Shown here piece after piece: positions 16,312 through 27,167 of a DNA stretch of 41,321 nucleotides. Origin of the DNA: a virus. How positions within the stretch are numbered: the first letter of the stretch is position 1; each line of letters starts with the position of its first letter. The translations under genes and the position numbers were made by a program. The stretch spans positions 1 to 41,321 of the IMG/VR virus record IMGVR_UViG_3300006112_000643. The stretch is one strand, 5' to 3'. A model generated the notes under the pieces. The model had not been told where the DNA came from, did not search any database, and saw only the letters and a program-made list of their open reading frames with translations.

Positions 16312-16998
16312 TTATACCTGACTGCTTAAATTTGTTAGTGTTTGAATTCGAACAGTATAGTCAATTTGAATTAATCGATTCAGTGATTTTTGTACAGGCA
16401 TAAACACCACGTGTGTTAGTAGTAAACCTGTTGAAGTTAATCCTGAGGTGCCATCTGTTGAGCGGCCACGTAGACCCAACTCATCAAATACAAACTCGCC
16501 GTTTAAGTTTTGGCTGTTGTCAAAATTTAACTGTCCGTTGGGCTCACCGTAGTCTAACAAACAACTGACTAAAATGTCTGTATAAACTGTACCAGGAATA
16601 TGTGTCACAGTCATGTTGTTATTAGCAGGATTTGGATTTGCAGCACTAGTATTATCAACAATTTTACTGTATGTTGGATTATAGAGATTAGCATTTTGAC
16701 CTACTGTATTTGTAGGCAGATATGTGATAATACCCGTGGGGTCTACTGAAGTACCACCGTTACCAAAATCCATTTCGTAAATAAAATTTTCGCCCTTGTT
16801 GGCAATTGACCAAGCCAACGCCTGACTCATGTTTTCATAGTGGATTGCATTAGGCTTGTCAATAAAGACTTCCTTAGTCTCAGGATCAAAAATTTTGATG
16901 TGTCCACGTACATAAATTCCAGTATTTTCATCTGGACGTTTTGTTGTTTTTTCCACTGCTTTTTCCTCTAAATTTTGTTTGTTATCTGTATTTATCAT
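16312..16998 (-). CDS. Putative baseplate/fibre-attachment virion protein (228 aa)
   Basis: I do not recognise a characterised family with certainty. After a charged N-terminus (about 25 residues) comes YVRGHIKIFDPETKEVFIDK, then PNAIHYENMSQALAWSIA. This start is common to structural proteins encoded between the giant baseplate protein and the fibres in this type of phage. The C-terminal half ends in a beta strand, LIQIDYTVRIQTL. It lies where T4 encodes gp8, so a wedge or fibre-socket role is possible, but this is positional. The ATG overlaps the giant gene's stop by 4 bases (ATGA), indicating translational coupling. Another GATAAATA octamer spans its first codons and may be chance. Confidence 0.6.
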   Translation of the reverse strand: MINTDNKQNLEEKAVEKTTKRPDENTGIYVRGHIKIFDPETKEVFIDKPNAIHYENMSQALAWSIANKGENFIYEMDFGNGGTSVDPTGIITYLPTNTVGQNANLYNPTYSKIVDNTSAANPNPANNNMTVTHIPGTVYTDILVSCLLDYGEPNGQLNFDNSQNLNGEFVFDELGLRGRSTDGTSGLTSTGLLLTHVVFMPVQKSLNRLIQIDYTVRIQTLTNLSSQV

Positions 16999-19900
16999 GG
17001 GGTCGTTCCTGGTATAGCATAGTAGCTTAGGCTAGCTTTTAAGAAAGTAGCTTGTGCGGTAGTACTTGAATCTAAACTAGAATTAGCACTAGTCCAAATA
17101 TTGCTGGTTGCTAAGACTGTGTTAGCCGCAATAGTCACATTACCAGCTGAATTTACTGTACCTAAAATAGATGCACTTACTACGTTTGCACCTGTAGCAG
17201 TTACACCGTTAACAGTAATGGTATTAGCTAGTGTGCTGATATGGCCAGCAATAAAAATAACTGGTACAGTATTTCCTGTAGTATTTCCCAAAACACGTAG
17301 ATTTGCTGCTACCGCGGTGTTAGCAAAGACTTGGTTAATGTAATCACCAACGTTAGCTGTTATATTGGCACTTACTCTTAGTTTGTAACTTACATTTCCT
17401 GTTACAGTATAGGTTTTATTGTATAAGCCAATATTTGCAGGAGTTGTGTAGCTGCCCGGAACCATTTGTTGTATACTTGCATCTACCACGCGGCTATTGG
17501 CCAATTGGATTGCTGGAGTATATGTTCCATCCACACCACGACGTATCTGTGCCAGGGTATTAGCAACAACCTGTGTGATATTGGCAGAAATATTTGCAAA
17601 TGAAGTGCTATAGACGTTTCCTGTAACTAGATAAAGGTTGCTAGTGTGAGTTATCAAAGTATTAACAGGAATACTAGCATTAGCTGTCCAAGTAACCGGA
17701 GTTTCTAACGCATAGTTTCTCCAGTAGGTAATTCTTTCGCCGTTGATAATAACAGAACCCGGAGTGTTTAGTGCTGGATTTGGTTTGGGCAAGTTTGCAG
17801 CGTTAGCGACTAAAATACTTGTGTCTGTTAAGCGTAGATTTGATGCTAGAGTAGTAACATTGGCATTAGCAATTCTGTAGAACTGCAAATTGCCAGCGAT
17901 TGTATTAAATTCTCTAAATGCTACATTAGCAGTATCATAGACTGTTAGATCCAAACTATCACGCATGTATCCAGGAACCAATTCTTCTGGTGCATGACTA
18001 CTAAAGTTGCTGATATAAGCACCACCGTCGATGTTAATATCATAAGGATTAATACCTAAGGTATTACCATAGAAACTTTGTATAGTGGTGTCAAATACAT
18101 TTCCAACAAATGTGTTGCCGTCGACCTTAACTCCTGGATATTCTATCCCCCACTGAGTCAGAGCAAGATCAACATTTCCATTGAATGCAATTATACGATC
18201 GTTGGCATTGTTAAAGCTACTAGAACTAATAGTCGACACATTAGCAAATGGGAAGTCAACGTTTGCATCAATAGTAACAGTATTACCTACAAGATACAGG
18301 AGACCATTATTAACAATAATAGTATTGGCAGGAATTGTTTGTCCAACATTTGCACTGGTAATATTACTCCAGAATACAAAAGTATTAGGAGCAGTATAGT
18401 TAACACGATCAAACTTAATGGTCGTATTAATTGTTCTAACCACGTTATGACCCTGTTGATTTCCATCATACACGTTTCGTAAAACCGCGTATGCGCTAGC
18501 GCCAGTACCTGTGCCATTTATTACAACTGTTGGTGTAGTTGTGTAGTTGTTTCCTGCGGCGGTAACAATGATCTCGCCAATACCGCCAGAGCCATTGAGT
18601 GTTGCGTAAGCCACTGCTGCATTAGCTACAGTTCCGTCGCCACCGACAATACTAATCTGAGGCGGAGATATATATCCAGTACCGGGGGTTTCAACAACAA
18701 TCGCCACTACTTGAGATTTATAATTGTTATACCAAGAACTGTATACACTATCGGTAGTGCTTAATAATGCTGTGTCATATGACTGTTCGCCACTTGGACT
18801 ACGATACACAGATAAATTGGCATCCCAATATGGTGGCAAATCAAAGTCACTCATATCGCCCGAATATTGATCGTTGCCTTGATAATCTACAACGAACTGT
18901 CGAACAGTTGTACGATATGGTTTAATTTCATTAATGTAATCTAAGTAGTACTGTTGATTATCAGCAATATAACTTGGGAATTGTGCCAGTGCGCGAATAT
19001 ACTGTTTTGCACTTAGGAAACTTGTTTTAAATACCCAATCTAAATTCTTTTGTTCAGTCAGTGCATACTTGACCATTGTAAAGAACAATTGATTATAGTT
19101 GCTGGCTAGGTCATTGATAAAGATATCATTTTGAATTGCTAGAGCTAACTCTCGCATTTCAAGTGCAGGTATTGTGCCAGTTGAGAACTGTATAGTACCA
19201 TTCTGTATACCCACTAATGTTGTGGTTAAGTCGCTGTTGACATAGTACACAACAAATTGATCGTTACCATTGTTTAATACTTTAATGTATTGTCCAGCAA
19301 CTAAAGTTAATTTACCATAATCTAATAGATTGCTGACTGTAACATCTGGAGCCACTGTATAATCGTATCCAGTTTCATACCAATCAGCATAATTCCAATA
19401 ATGGTTTGTTTTATACCTCTGTACTCGACTTAAATTCCATTTGCCAGTGGTAGGAGTATTCCAAGTGTATATGGCCCACTTATTATGGTTATTGGTGTCA
19501 GTGTTGACGAGAACTGCGTACCCTGTAGTTATTAATCCAGTGTCGATGTAACTTAATTCGCTGTAAGTATCTACAGTTAAACTATATGCGCCTGCGTTAG
19601 GACCCGGCGGATTTTCTTGGCTGTTTAGTGTCGTCAATAACTTATTTTCAATTACTGGATAAGCTATTAAGACATCATTTACATAGGTAATATAGTTGCT
19701 TCTTGCTAGAGTCTGGTCAATAAACATACTTTGACGAGGACGAATCTGTATACCATAGGCCTGTGCTGGTGTTAATGCAGGATCTGGAACTGGATTACCC
19801 GCACTATCTTGCCCTGCTAGGCTGTCAACTAGTTTGCGTTCAATTACTGAAGGAATTTGGCTGATAGGATTGCCTTCTTGTACCAGTGAATATTCACTGT

Positions 19901-22900
19901 GTATCAATCCCATTGAAGCAATATTTTTACTATCAATATGCAGAACACTATTTTGTCCAACTAGGTATTGATTAATGTTATATAATGCTATGGTATCATC
20001 ACGCAATACGGTTGCATAAGGAATTCCTTGGGCCTGCGGATTTTTAATTGCAATAGCAATATTGTAAGCACTATTTGATTTACCAGCAGAAGTATTAATA
20101 GAAGTTTTATTTACTACCCAGAAATAATATGTTACTGTGACATTACCCGACGGGCCAACACTTCCATAGGTAGAGTATGCTGTGTCATCTGGGTACAGAG
20201 GAACTCCGTCGCCCACGGTAGCTACATACTGACTAGGCAATACAGGACTTTCAACCCATTCACATACTAAAATTTGACTTCCCGGGAATGTTGCACCCCA
20301 GTTGTTTAATCTATAGATCAATGCATCTTGTTCATAGTTAATATAACGCACTTGATCAACATTCCACCAAATTTTGCCAACCTGTTGTGGGCCCCAGTAG
20401 AAGTTTGTTTGCGTTTCTCCAGTGCCAGCACTATAGTATGCAGGGTCTGTAGTCAATTGATAATCAATGTCTTGACCAACTGCATTTAATACCTTGCCTT
20501 TGGCTGGATCAACAAAATCAAGTGCAGCTAAAATAACGTTATTCAGTTTATTATAGATAAATGTTCTATTAATGCTGGTGATATCAACACTCGGTTGTTG
20601 TTGTCGAGTGCGTGACCAAGAAGACCCATTATATGTATAGGTTGCCCATCCAGTTGCACTAGGCTCTAAGTCATTGGTAACCCATACTATGTCTCCGCTG
20701 ACCCAACCACCATATGGAGGATTATTTCCAATGGTGTTAGAAGTTGCAAGCACCACTGATTGGAATACAAATACGGTACCAACCCCTGTAATAGCCCCAC
20801 CAACTCCAATCAGAGTAGATGGATTTTGTAGGGTAACAGTCACGCTAGTTGAAGTTGGAATACCAGCTACTTGGTACAGCCCATCATACGCGGTGTTGAA
20901 GTTTTGCAGTACGATATAATCGCCAATATTAAAACTGTGTGTGGTATTAAAGACCACTTGTGCAAAATTATCAAGTGTATAATTTAATGTAGTTGCTGTA
21001 AGACCAGTGCTATTGACTCTAAACACGTTCCAGTTTGCATTAGCATCTTTAGCTACCCAAATTGTATTACCAGCTGATAATGTTGGAAGTGTAGTTACAG
21101 TTGTTATATCAAAAATTTGATAAGTAACATCGGCTAAATTTACATATCCACAGGTAGGCAAGTCTGCAGGATAAGTTACATTGTTTCGATTGTTGTATAA
21201 ACTTGTAGTAGTGCTGTAGATATTACTTGCATTATAGACGTTAGATGTTGTAGTGTTACCAGTTACCGCAAGGTTAACAATAATATTTCCAGCATTGTAA
21301 GAATTATAAGCGGTGAATGCCACAGGATTAGTTAAGAACACACTTTGGTCTAATACAAATTCTGTGTACTGATTGCTAGTAATATCTCCGTATTGACCGA
21401 CTTGGAACGCCCATTCTTCATAGGTACTGATAGTACTCTTTAAATTATCAAATGTGGCTTTAGTCAAAGAAGTTATTGCATTCTGTGTGCCTTTTTGTTT
21501 GATATATCCTTGATAGAATTTTGTTTGTGTTGGAATACTCAATCCCAAATTGCCCAAGAATGGTCGATCGCGGAAACCTATTAGGCCTGCGCTGAATGTT
21601 TGGAAGTTTTTATCCTGCGGAGGATTATCTACGTCGTAGATATTTTGAAATACCTGTGCATTGTGTCCAAAACTAGGTAGGAGACCTGTTTGAATATCCG
21701 ATGCGCTGATCTGTGTCCAAGATGTCAATGAAAATTGTTGGCTAGCCACAATGTCGTTTGGTGCAGTATAGTAGTTGTTATTATACAGGACTATATCACC
21801 TTGACGATAATCTGTGCCTGGTTGCCAGTTTTTGATCTGTGGGTTACTGTAAATGTAGCCGGTTGCACTTATCGAACCGTCCCATAGGCCTGTTTTAGCA
21901 CCAGATAATTTTAATCGATATTGTCGAGTGCCTTGACTTGGTACATAAATGATATCGCCAAAATTATCAACGTTGTCAAATATTAGTGTTGTTTCAAACT
22001 GAATTAAATTTAACTGTGCAAAGCCAATGCCTGTTAGGCCATTGAGTGTATTAATTTGAAATGCATTGCCAAAAGGTGTATCCTGTCTAAGTATATCAAA
22101 ATTGTTACTCTTAATTGGTGCAAAGTTTGTGTCTAGCAATCGACTGTCGTTTGGCAGATTTGTAATTTCACCAACCACTGATCCATTGGCTTGGAATTTC
22201 AGTGTATCAAACACAGGATTTAAAACAATTACTGTACCCACTGACCAATTTTGTTGAACCCAGTATAAAAACTCTTGTACACTTAAAGTCCAGTCACGAG
22301 TCATTGATAAATCTGAATCAAATTGATCAAATACAAAACCTTGTTTTGTTAAGTAGCGTTGATAACTAACTAAGAAATCTGCTACTTGTTGTACTGTTGA
22401 AAATGTAGTTCCATATGGAATTGCCATTGTCGTAGTAGCGCCATCTTGATATATGGTAGCAGTCAAGTTGTTTGATTTAACTGTTGACGATTTACTATTA
22501 ACAATACTTGGTAAAATAGTAAAGAACGGATAGGTAGTATCGTATCCTGCAACGCTGTACCCTGTAGCAGTTCGTGTTACAACCACTCCGCTATAGGTAA
22601 CAACAGAGGAAGGCATTGGATCGCCAACATAGATATTAAAATTTTCGTTAGGTATGATAATTGACGCATTGGTACTGCCAGGACTAGTTTGTTCTGCTGA
22701 AACTGTAATTAAATTTTGATCAGTGAATCCGGCAACACGATACGCAAGCTGTACATTAAAATTACTAAAATAACTTTCTATTTTAGCAACAGGATCTATT
22801 CCAAGATTTTTAACATAATCACTGATCCAGTTGAGATAGCCCGCTGTTCGCAATACTGTACCAGGTTTAGTAACGGTATCTCCGTTAACTGTCAATAGAC

Positions 22901-25900
22901 TTGGAGTAATTTTTTGATTAACTGAATTAGAAAATTGTCCGGTCACTGAATTTTTGTAAAATCTGCTGAGATCAATTTGTGTGCTAAAGTATTCTGCCGG
23001 ACGTGCCAGTGCTAATGCTTGTTGTATAGCATAAGGATAATCGCTACTTCTGCGCCAGGCTGTTTCTACAGGACCTTGTTCTCCTACTTGCCAACTATTG
23101 CCTGCAGAACTGCTATTTAATATTCCAATAATGCCAATTCGAGTAGGATCTAATAAGTTGCCAGCAGAGTCTACTGGAATAAATCCTCGAGTACCAGTTA
23201 GGGTGCCACTGAGTCCAGGCCGTGCAAAACGTGTGTCATTGTAAGCGGTTGTGTTACTACCGTTCCAGATGTATCCTGTTTCAAGGTCTTCCCATAATGT
23301 TGTGTTACCGTTTGTATAAGGTGCAGGACCATATCGAGTTGACCACCAGGTTGGTTGTTGACTAAAGCCCAGCATTTCCCAAGGAGATAAATGTGGTTGA
23401 TCTGTGTCAAACCAGTATTTGTAAACCGCACGCCAAGAACCTTGTAAATAACTTCCATCAACTGAGTCAGGGAATTGACTGTAGTTCCATGTCCACGGAT
23501 TTCCTTGATTATAAGTGCTGTTAGTGGTATAGTCAACGCTGTTACTACCAACCCACTGTAGGAAATTCTTGGTTATTAATTGATTCCACTCCGACAAGCT
23601 GTAGTCAGTTGTGCGGAATCTACCAGGAACAGTATCATATAAATTTAAAACATTTAAGGTGTTGTAATCTGTTTTAAGAGTATTGTAGATACGTTTTTCA
23701 AGTTCTAATAGATACTGATCACGGAAATCACCAAATGCAGGAGTAATACTGCCATCATGGCCAAGTATTACTTGAGTCGTTGTTACATAAGTATCGTCAG
23801 TGTAGATAGAAGGAATAAACTCTTGATATAGTCCCAGCTTAGTTGGAGTTTCTGGTACATAATTTCCATCAGTATTTGAATAATCTCTAATGGTTATTAC
23901 GTCTCCCACTTTAAGTGGCACTAGTATTACTACCGACGGGCTAACCGAGTCATAGTAGAAATCAATATGATTGGCTACTAGTTGCTTGCCATTTAAATAG
24001 ACCAATACTGCTCGATTACTTAATTTAGTAACATCAAAAATACTGTTGATTTCATAAGCAGTTTGGCGTGCATTTAATACTGTGTATGTTGTGGTAGTAT
24101 AATTGTTACCTTGTGGAACCATATCACTGTAGTACCAAGGGAACGTGTTGTTCTTAACAGCATTAATGTTGGATAAAATTGCGTCTACGCCAGCAGCCGG
24201 ATCATTGTAATCCAATCCCTGTAGAGTAGCACACAGGCTCAAAAATTTATTTTTAAATCTTTGATATTCTTTACGTGCAAGAGTTATACCTTTGATATAA
24301 TTAACTACAGGGTCCGACAAGAATGTCATGCCATACACTAAGGGACTACTTTGTTGTAGTATTGTGCCGCCTTGTGCTTTTAAATATTGATCTTGATGGG
24401 GTATAGATTCTGTTGCACTAATCGATGTATTTTCAATTAATTTATTATAGTGTGTGCGTAATTGCCCAAGTGTAATAGTTGTAAATGTTTCGTTTAATGG
24501 ATTAAAGTCAAGATTCTCTGGAACTTCGTAGTAACCAAATGTACTTGTGGCTGAACTAAAAATTGCGACATCAATCTTGTCACCTGAAGCAGGCATGGTG
24601 TTTAGTGTAACAACATAATAAATTCCATAGTTAACTATTTGATAGTCGGTGTTAGGATTTAATAGTGTGTTGTTTAAGAAAACTTTAACATAAGGGATAT
24701 TAGTTGATGATTCTGGCAGAACATCAATTTGCACAAACGCATAGTTAACACCATTAATTTCAGCAACATATCCATCAAAGAATTTAGTAATAACTTGATA
24801 TTGCTCAGTAGGTTGAACTCCTGTGGTCCAATTAGTTAACTTAGTGGTTGCGGTTAGATCTATATTTTTTTGGATATAGCCCGAATCACATGCTACAGTT
24901 TCTACTGTACCGCTGTTGTTATAGGTAAATGTGCCTGTATCGTAAAAATTATTAAAAACTATATCACCAACGTTGTTAAAATTTTGATATGTTAAAGGAA
25001 AGCCCAATACAGAATCATTAGTTCCTGTGCCATGAGCATAGCCAAAGATTTTAGTTCCAGTAAACGTGCTTGATGGATATACAGTAGAGTCACTAAAACT
25101 ATATCCATTAGTATCTATTAAATCAAACAAGGGTTCTTGATTAAGAGCTGTTTTTTCTTGACATTCGTGCCAATTGGTTCCATCGAACCAATAAGTTTTT
25201 CCACTGTTGGCACCTTGTGTTACTAGTACGTTTTCGCCAGTTACTACTGGATCATCACTGGTAGGTATTAATCTTAGATAAGGATTACCTGTCACACTAT
25301 CAACCACTTCAAAATCAACTTGCCATATTTCATTACTGACAGTAGTATCGTAGTCGTTAGCAAAAATAACACGCATGCCTTTTACTAGTGGTGTACCGTC
25401 TAAAGTATAACTTTCTTGACCCTCAATGTTCACAAAAGCATCAGTTGAATCAAACGTAATTAAATCAACGTTTGCCTTGGCTTGACGACCAAAATTAAAT
25501 AACTGTAGGTTAGGTTCAAATTCTATGATAGCACGGCGACCAGGAATATTAGGACCATAGTTAACAGGAGTTTGATTGTATTTTGATACAGCATTTAATA
25601 CATCCACGTGGAACCAACTATTTGTTCGGCTCCATGCATTTCGATCTTGGCTGGCACGATTAATAGTAATATAATCGGCTGTAGTTAAAATCTCTGTGCC
25701 AAATGATTCTGGTACTACTAGTTGTGCTACAGGAACCAATTGGATGCTTGTACCAACACCTTCTACATAGTATTGGTTATTAGCATAGCTGGCAGGCACT
25801 ACTAAACTGTCAAGTTGAATTTTTAATCCGTTAGTAAAAACTACTCCGTTCGGACTGGTGTAGTATTTTTGCCCAATGATATCCGAAGTGATGTTAATAG

Positions 25901-27167
25901 GAACAGTAGTATTGTCAACTATTTTAATTTGTCCAACAAAATCTGGATTTGCGCTGTCCTGATAATACAAGTAATCAGCCGCAGCAGTAACAACAGGCAC
26001 AGCCAAATATTGATAGTTTGTGTTTAACCAAAATTGAGTAGATGCATAAGTTTTTCCTGAATCGACAAACACTCGTTGTTGTACTGCAACTGTACTGTCA
26101 GGCTGAACTTGAATTAGGTAATCGTTACCGCTAGGTACCAGATTGATTTTCCATGTGTTAGTAAGAGCAACACCAGTAATAACTGATCCAGCAGCAATAG
26201 GGCTGGTATTAACGCCAGTAAATGCATCAGGTATAGCCGGAGTCGTCCAGTACGCTGGATCTGTTTGATTATTGATGAAAATAAATGTTTTGTTTTGTAA
26301 TTGATTAGTAACACCATCTAGGCCATCTGGAAAGTTTTTCAAAAACGTACTTAACAGTTGATTTTGTATGTCGGTGTAATTAAAGGTCACTGCGGCATTA
26401 ACTGTAGCGGCAATTGGCATCTCTGTATAAAAGTCTTGTGCAGATGCTTTTGGTACATTAAAAATAATTTGACCATTATCGGTTCCATTATTTTGTACAC
26501 CAAATATTTGACGTGTACTAACTGTACTAATATTAGGGTCAACACCACTGGTGCCAGGTTTAGTCTGTATCCAGAAATTGAATCCAGGTTGATTGACATT
26601 AAATGTGTAAGTACCCCCACGTGCCAAAGTAATTTGGATATCAGGGTTTGGACCAAGTCCGCTAAATGTGTATCCGTTGACTGATGTATTTCTAGTAACT
26701 GTGTAGGTTGCTAGATAAGGAGTTGAACCAGCAGAAACAGAAACTGCATCTGGACCGCCTGGGATCCAATAATAATTATTATAGTTTACAAATTTATCGT
26801 AGTCAAAATGCCCATCAAAATTATAGTATTCTGATGTAAACAATCTTTGTTGGTTGTTTGCAAATCCGCCAGCGACTGAAATATTTTGCAGGAAATCTTG
26901 GAAGGTGCTGTTTAATACCACATTTTGATTTGCATCTTTTACCACAACGCTTGGCTCAAGTTGATAATTTTGACGTAAGCTAGTTGTTTCAGCGACGTAG
27001 TTGTCACCCAATTTATATGTTGGTGCAAAGGTACGACCAATATATCCATTGACTGGAATATTAAATGCATCAATGGTCAGTTGATCAAGAGTCGCACCGA
27101 GGAATCGTTGATTGGTGGTTGTTCTAAAAGGACTAGGTAAAAAATTGATTGTATTAATTAAAGGCAT
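16995..27167 (-). CDS. Giant baseplate/tail structural protein in gp7 position (3390 aa)
   Basis: One open frame of 10,173 bases. N-terminal region: FLPSPFRTTTNQRFLGATLD, then an EYYNFDGHFDYDKFVNYNN-type segment typical of very large structural proteins encoded after gp6 in aquatic and rhizobial T4-like phages. It is rich in Asn, Thr, Tyr and beta strands throughout. Around residues 2580-2680 there is a more helical, conserved-looking segment with NLDWVFKTSF and INEIKPYRTTVRQF. At about 2815-2890 are GTGYISPPQISIVGGDGT and NNYTTTPTVVING, a tandem 'GYxxxPxVxIxG' repeat known from tail proteins. The Ala/Asn-rich C-terminus looks like a surface tail. It overlaps the gp6 stop by one base (TAATG). 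T4 gp7 is about a third as long, so extra domains have been gained. Confidence 0.8.
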   Translation of the reverse strand: MPLINTINFLPSPFRTTTNQRFLGATLDQLTIDAFNIPVNGYIGRTFAPTYKLGDNYVAETTSLRQNYQLEPSVVVKDANQNVVLNSTFQDFLQNISVAGGFANNQQRLFTSEYYNFDGHFDYDKFVNYNNYYWIPGGPDAVSVSAGSTPYLATYTVTRNTSVNGYTFSGLGPNPDIQITLARGGTYTFNVNQPGFNFWIQTKPGTSGVDPNISTVSTRQIFGVQNNGTDNGQIIFNVPKASAQDFYTEMPIAATVNAAVTFNYTDIQNQLLSTFLKNFPDGLDGVTNQLQNKTFIFINNQTDPAYWTTPAIPDAFTGVNTSPIAAGSVITGVALTNTWKINLVPSGNDYLIQVQPDSTVAVQQRVFVDSGKTYASTQFWLNTNYQYLAVPVVTAAADYLYYQDSANPDFVGQIKIVDNTTVPINITSDIIGQKYYTSPNGVVFTNGLKIQLDSLVVPASYANNQYYVEGVGTSIQLVPVAQLVVPESFGTEILTTADYITINRASQDRNAWSRTNSWFHVDVLNAVSKYNQTPVNYGPNIPGRRAIIEFEPNLQLFNFGRQAKANVDLITFDSTDAFVNIEGQESYTLDGTPLVKGMRVIFANDYDTTVSNEIWQVDFEVVDSVTGNPYLRLIPTSDDPVVTGENVLVTQGANSGKTYWFDGTNWHECQEKTALNQEPLFDLIDTNGYSFSDSTVYPSSTFTGTKIFGYAHGTGTNDSVLGFPLTYQNFNNVGDIVFNNFYDTGTFTYNNSGTVETVACDSGYIQKNIDLTATTKLTNWTTGVQPTEQYQVITKFFDGYVAEINGVNYAFVQIDVLPESSTNIPYVKVFLNNTLLNPNTDYQIVNYGIYYVVTLNTMPASGDKIDVAIFSSATSTFGYYEVPENLDFNPLNETFTTITLGQLRTHYNKLIENTSISATESIPHQDQYLKAQGGTILQQSSPLVYGMTFLSDPVVNYIKGITLARKEYQRFKNKFLSLCATLQGLDYNDPAAGVDAILSNINAVKNNTFPWYYSDMVPQGNNYTTTTYTVLNARQTAYEINSIFDVTKLSNRAVLVYLNGKQLVANHIDFYYDSVSPSVVILVPLKVGDVITIRDYSNTDGNYVPETPTKLGLYQEFIPSIYTDDTYVTTTQVILGHDGSITPAFGDFRDQYLLELEKRIYNTLKTDYNTLNVLNLYDTVPGRFRTTDYSLSEWNQLITKNFLQWVGSNSVDYTTNSTYNQGNPWTWNYSQFPDSVDGSYLQGSWRAVYKYWFDTDQPHLSPWEMLGFSQQPTWWSTRYGPAPYTNGNTTLWEDLETGYIWNGSNTTAYNDTRFARPGLSGTLTGTRGFIPVDSAGNLLDPTRIGIIGILNSSSAGNSWQVGEQGPVETAWRRSSDYPYAIQQALALARPAEYFSTQIDLSRFYKNSVTGQFSNSVNQKITPSLLTVNGDTVTKPGTVLRTAGYLNWISDYVKNLGIDPVAKIESYFSNFNVQLAYRVAGFTDQNLITVSAEQTSPGSTNASIIIPNENFNIYVGDPMPSSVVTYSGVVVTRTATGYSVAGYDTTYPFFTILPSIVNSKSSTVKSNNLTATIYQDGATTTMAIPYGTTFSTVQQVADFLVSYQRYLTKQGFVFDQFDSDLSMTRDWTLSVQEFLYWVQQNWSVGTVIVLNPVFDTLKFQANGSVVGEITNLPNDSRLLDTNFAPIKSNNFDILRQDTPFGNAFQINTLNGLTGIGFAQLNLIQFETTLIFDNVDNFGDIIYVPSQGTRQYRLKLSGAKTGLWDGSISATGYIYSNPQIKNWQPGTDYRQGDIVLYNNNYYTAPNDIVASQQFSLTSWTQISASDIQTGLLPSFGHNAQVFQNIYDVDNPPQDKNFQTFSAGLIGFRDRPFLGNLGLSIPTQTKFYQGYIKQKGTQNAITSLTKATFDNLKSTISTYEEWAFQVGQYGDITSNQYTEFVLDQSVFLTNPVAFTAYNSYNAGNIIVNLAVTGNTTTSNVYNASNIYSTTTSLYNNRNNVTYPADLPTCGYVNLADVTYQIFDITTVTTLPTLSAGNTIWVAKDANANWNVFRVNSTGLTATTLNYTLDNFAQVVFNTTHSFNIGDYIVLQNFNTAYDGLYQVAGIPTSTSVTVTLQNPSTLIGVGGAITGVGTVFVFQSVVLATSNTIGNNPPYGGWVSGDIVWVTNDLEPSATGWATYTYNGSSWSRTRQQQPSVDITSINRTFIYNKLNNVILAALDFVDPAKGKVLNAVGQDIDYQLTTDPAYYSAGTGETQTNFYWGPQQVGKIWWNVDQVRYINYEQDALIYRLNNWGATFPGSQILVCEWVESPVLPSQYVATVGDGVPLYPDDTAYSTYGSVGPSGNVTVTYYFWVVNKTSINTSAGKSNSAYNIAIAIKNPQAQGIPYATVLRDDTIALYNINQYLVGQNSVLHIDSKNIASMGLIHSEYSLVQEGNPISQIPSVIERKLVDSLAGQDSAGNPVPDPALTPAQAYGIQIRPRQSMFIDQTLARSNYITYVNDVLIAYPVIENKLLTTLNSQENPPGPNAGAYSLTVDTYSELSYIDTGLITTGYAVLVNTDTNNHNKWAIYTWNTPTTGKWNLSRVQRYKTNHYWNYADWYETGYDYTVAPDVTVSNLLDYGKLTLVAGQYIKVLNNGNDQFVVYYVNSDLTTTLVGIQNGTIQFSTGTIPALEMRELALAIQNDIFINDLASNYNQLFFTMVKYALTEQKNLDWVFKTSFLSAKQYIRALAQFPSYIADNQQYYLDYINEIKPYRTTVRQFVVDYQGNDQYSGDMSDFDLPPYWDANLSVYRSPSGEQSYDTALLSTTDSVYSSWYNNYKSQVVAIVVETPGTGYISPPQISIVGGDGTVANAAVAYATLNGSGGIGEIIVTAAGNNYTTTPTVVINGTGTGASAYAVLRNVYDGNQQGHNVVRTINTTIKFDRVNYTAPNTFVFWSNITSANVGQTIPANTIIVNNGLLYLVGNTVTIDANVDFPFANVSTISSSSFNNANDRIIAFNGNVDLALTQWGIEYPGVKVDGNTFVGNVFDTTIQSFYGNTLGINPYDINIDGGAYISNFSSHAPEELVPGYMRDSLDLTVYDTANVAFREFNTIAGNLQFYRIANANVTTLASNLRLTDTSILVANAANLPKPNPALNTPGSVIINGERITYWRNYALETPVTWTANASIPVNTLITHTSNLYLVTGNVYSTSFANISANITQVVANTLAQIRRGVDGTYTPAIQLANSRVVDASIQQMVPGSYTTPANIGLYNKTYTVTGNVSYKLRVSANITANVGDYINQVFANTAVAANLRVLGNTTGNTVPVIFIAGHISTLANTITVNGVTATGANVVSASILGTVNSAGNVTIAANTVLATSNIWTSANSSLDSSTTAQATFLKASLSYYAIPGTTP

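Noticed and set aside
18078-18482. Plus-strand open frame of 134 codons inside the giant gene
   Set aside because: Antisense shadow of a continuous 3390-codon gene; low-complexity and without a start context.
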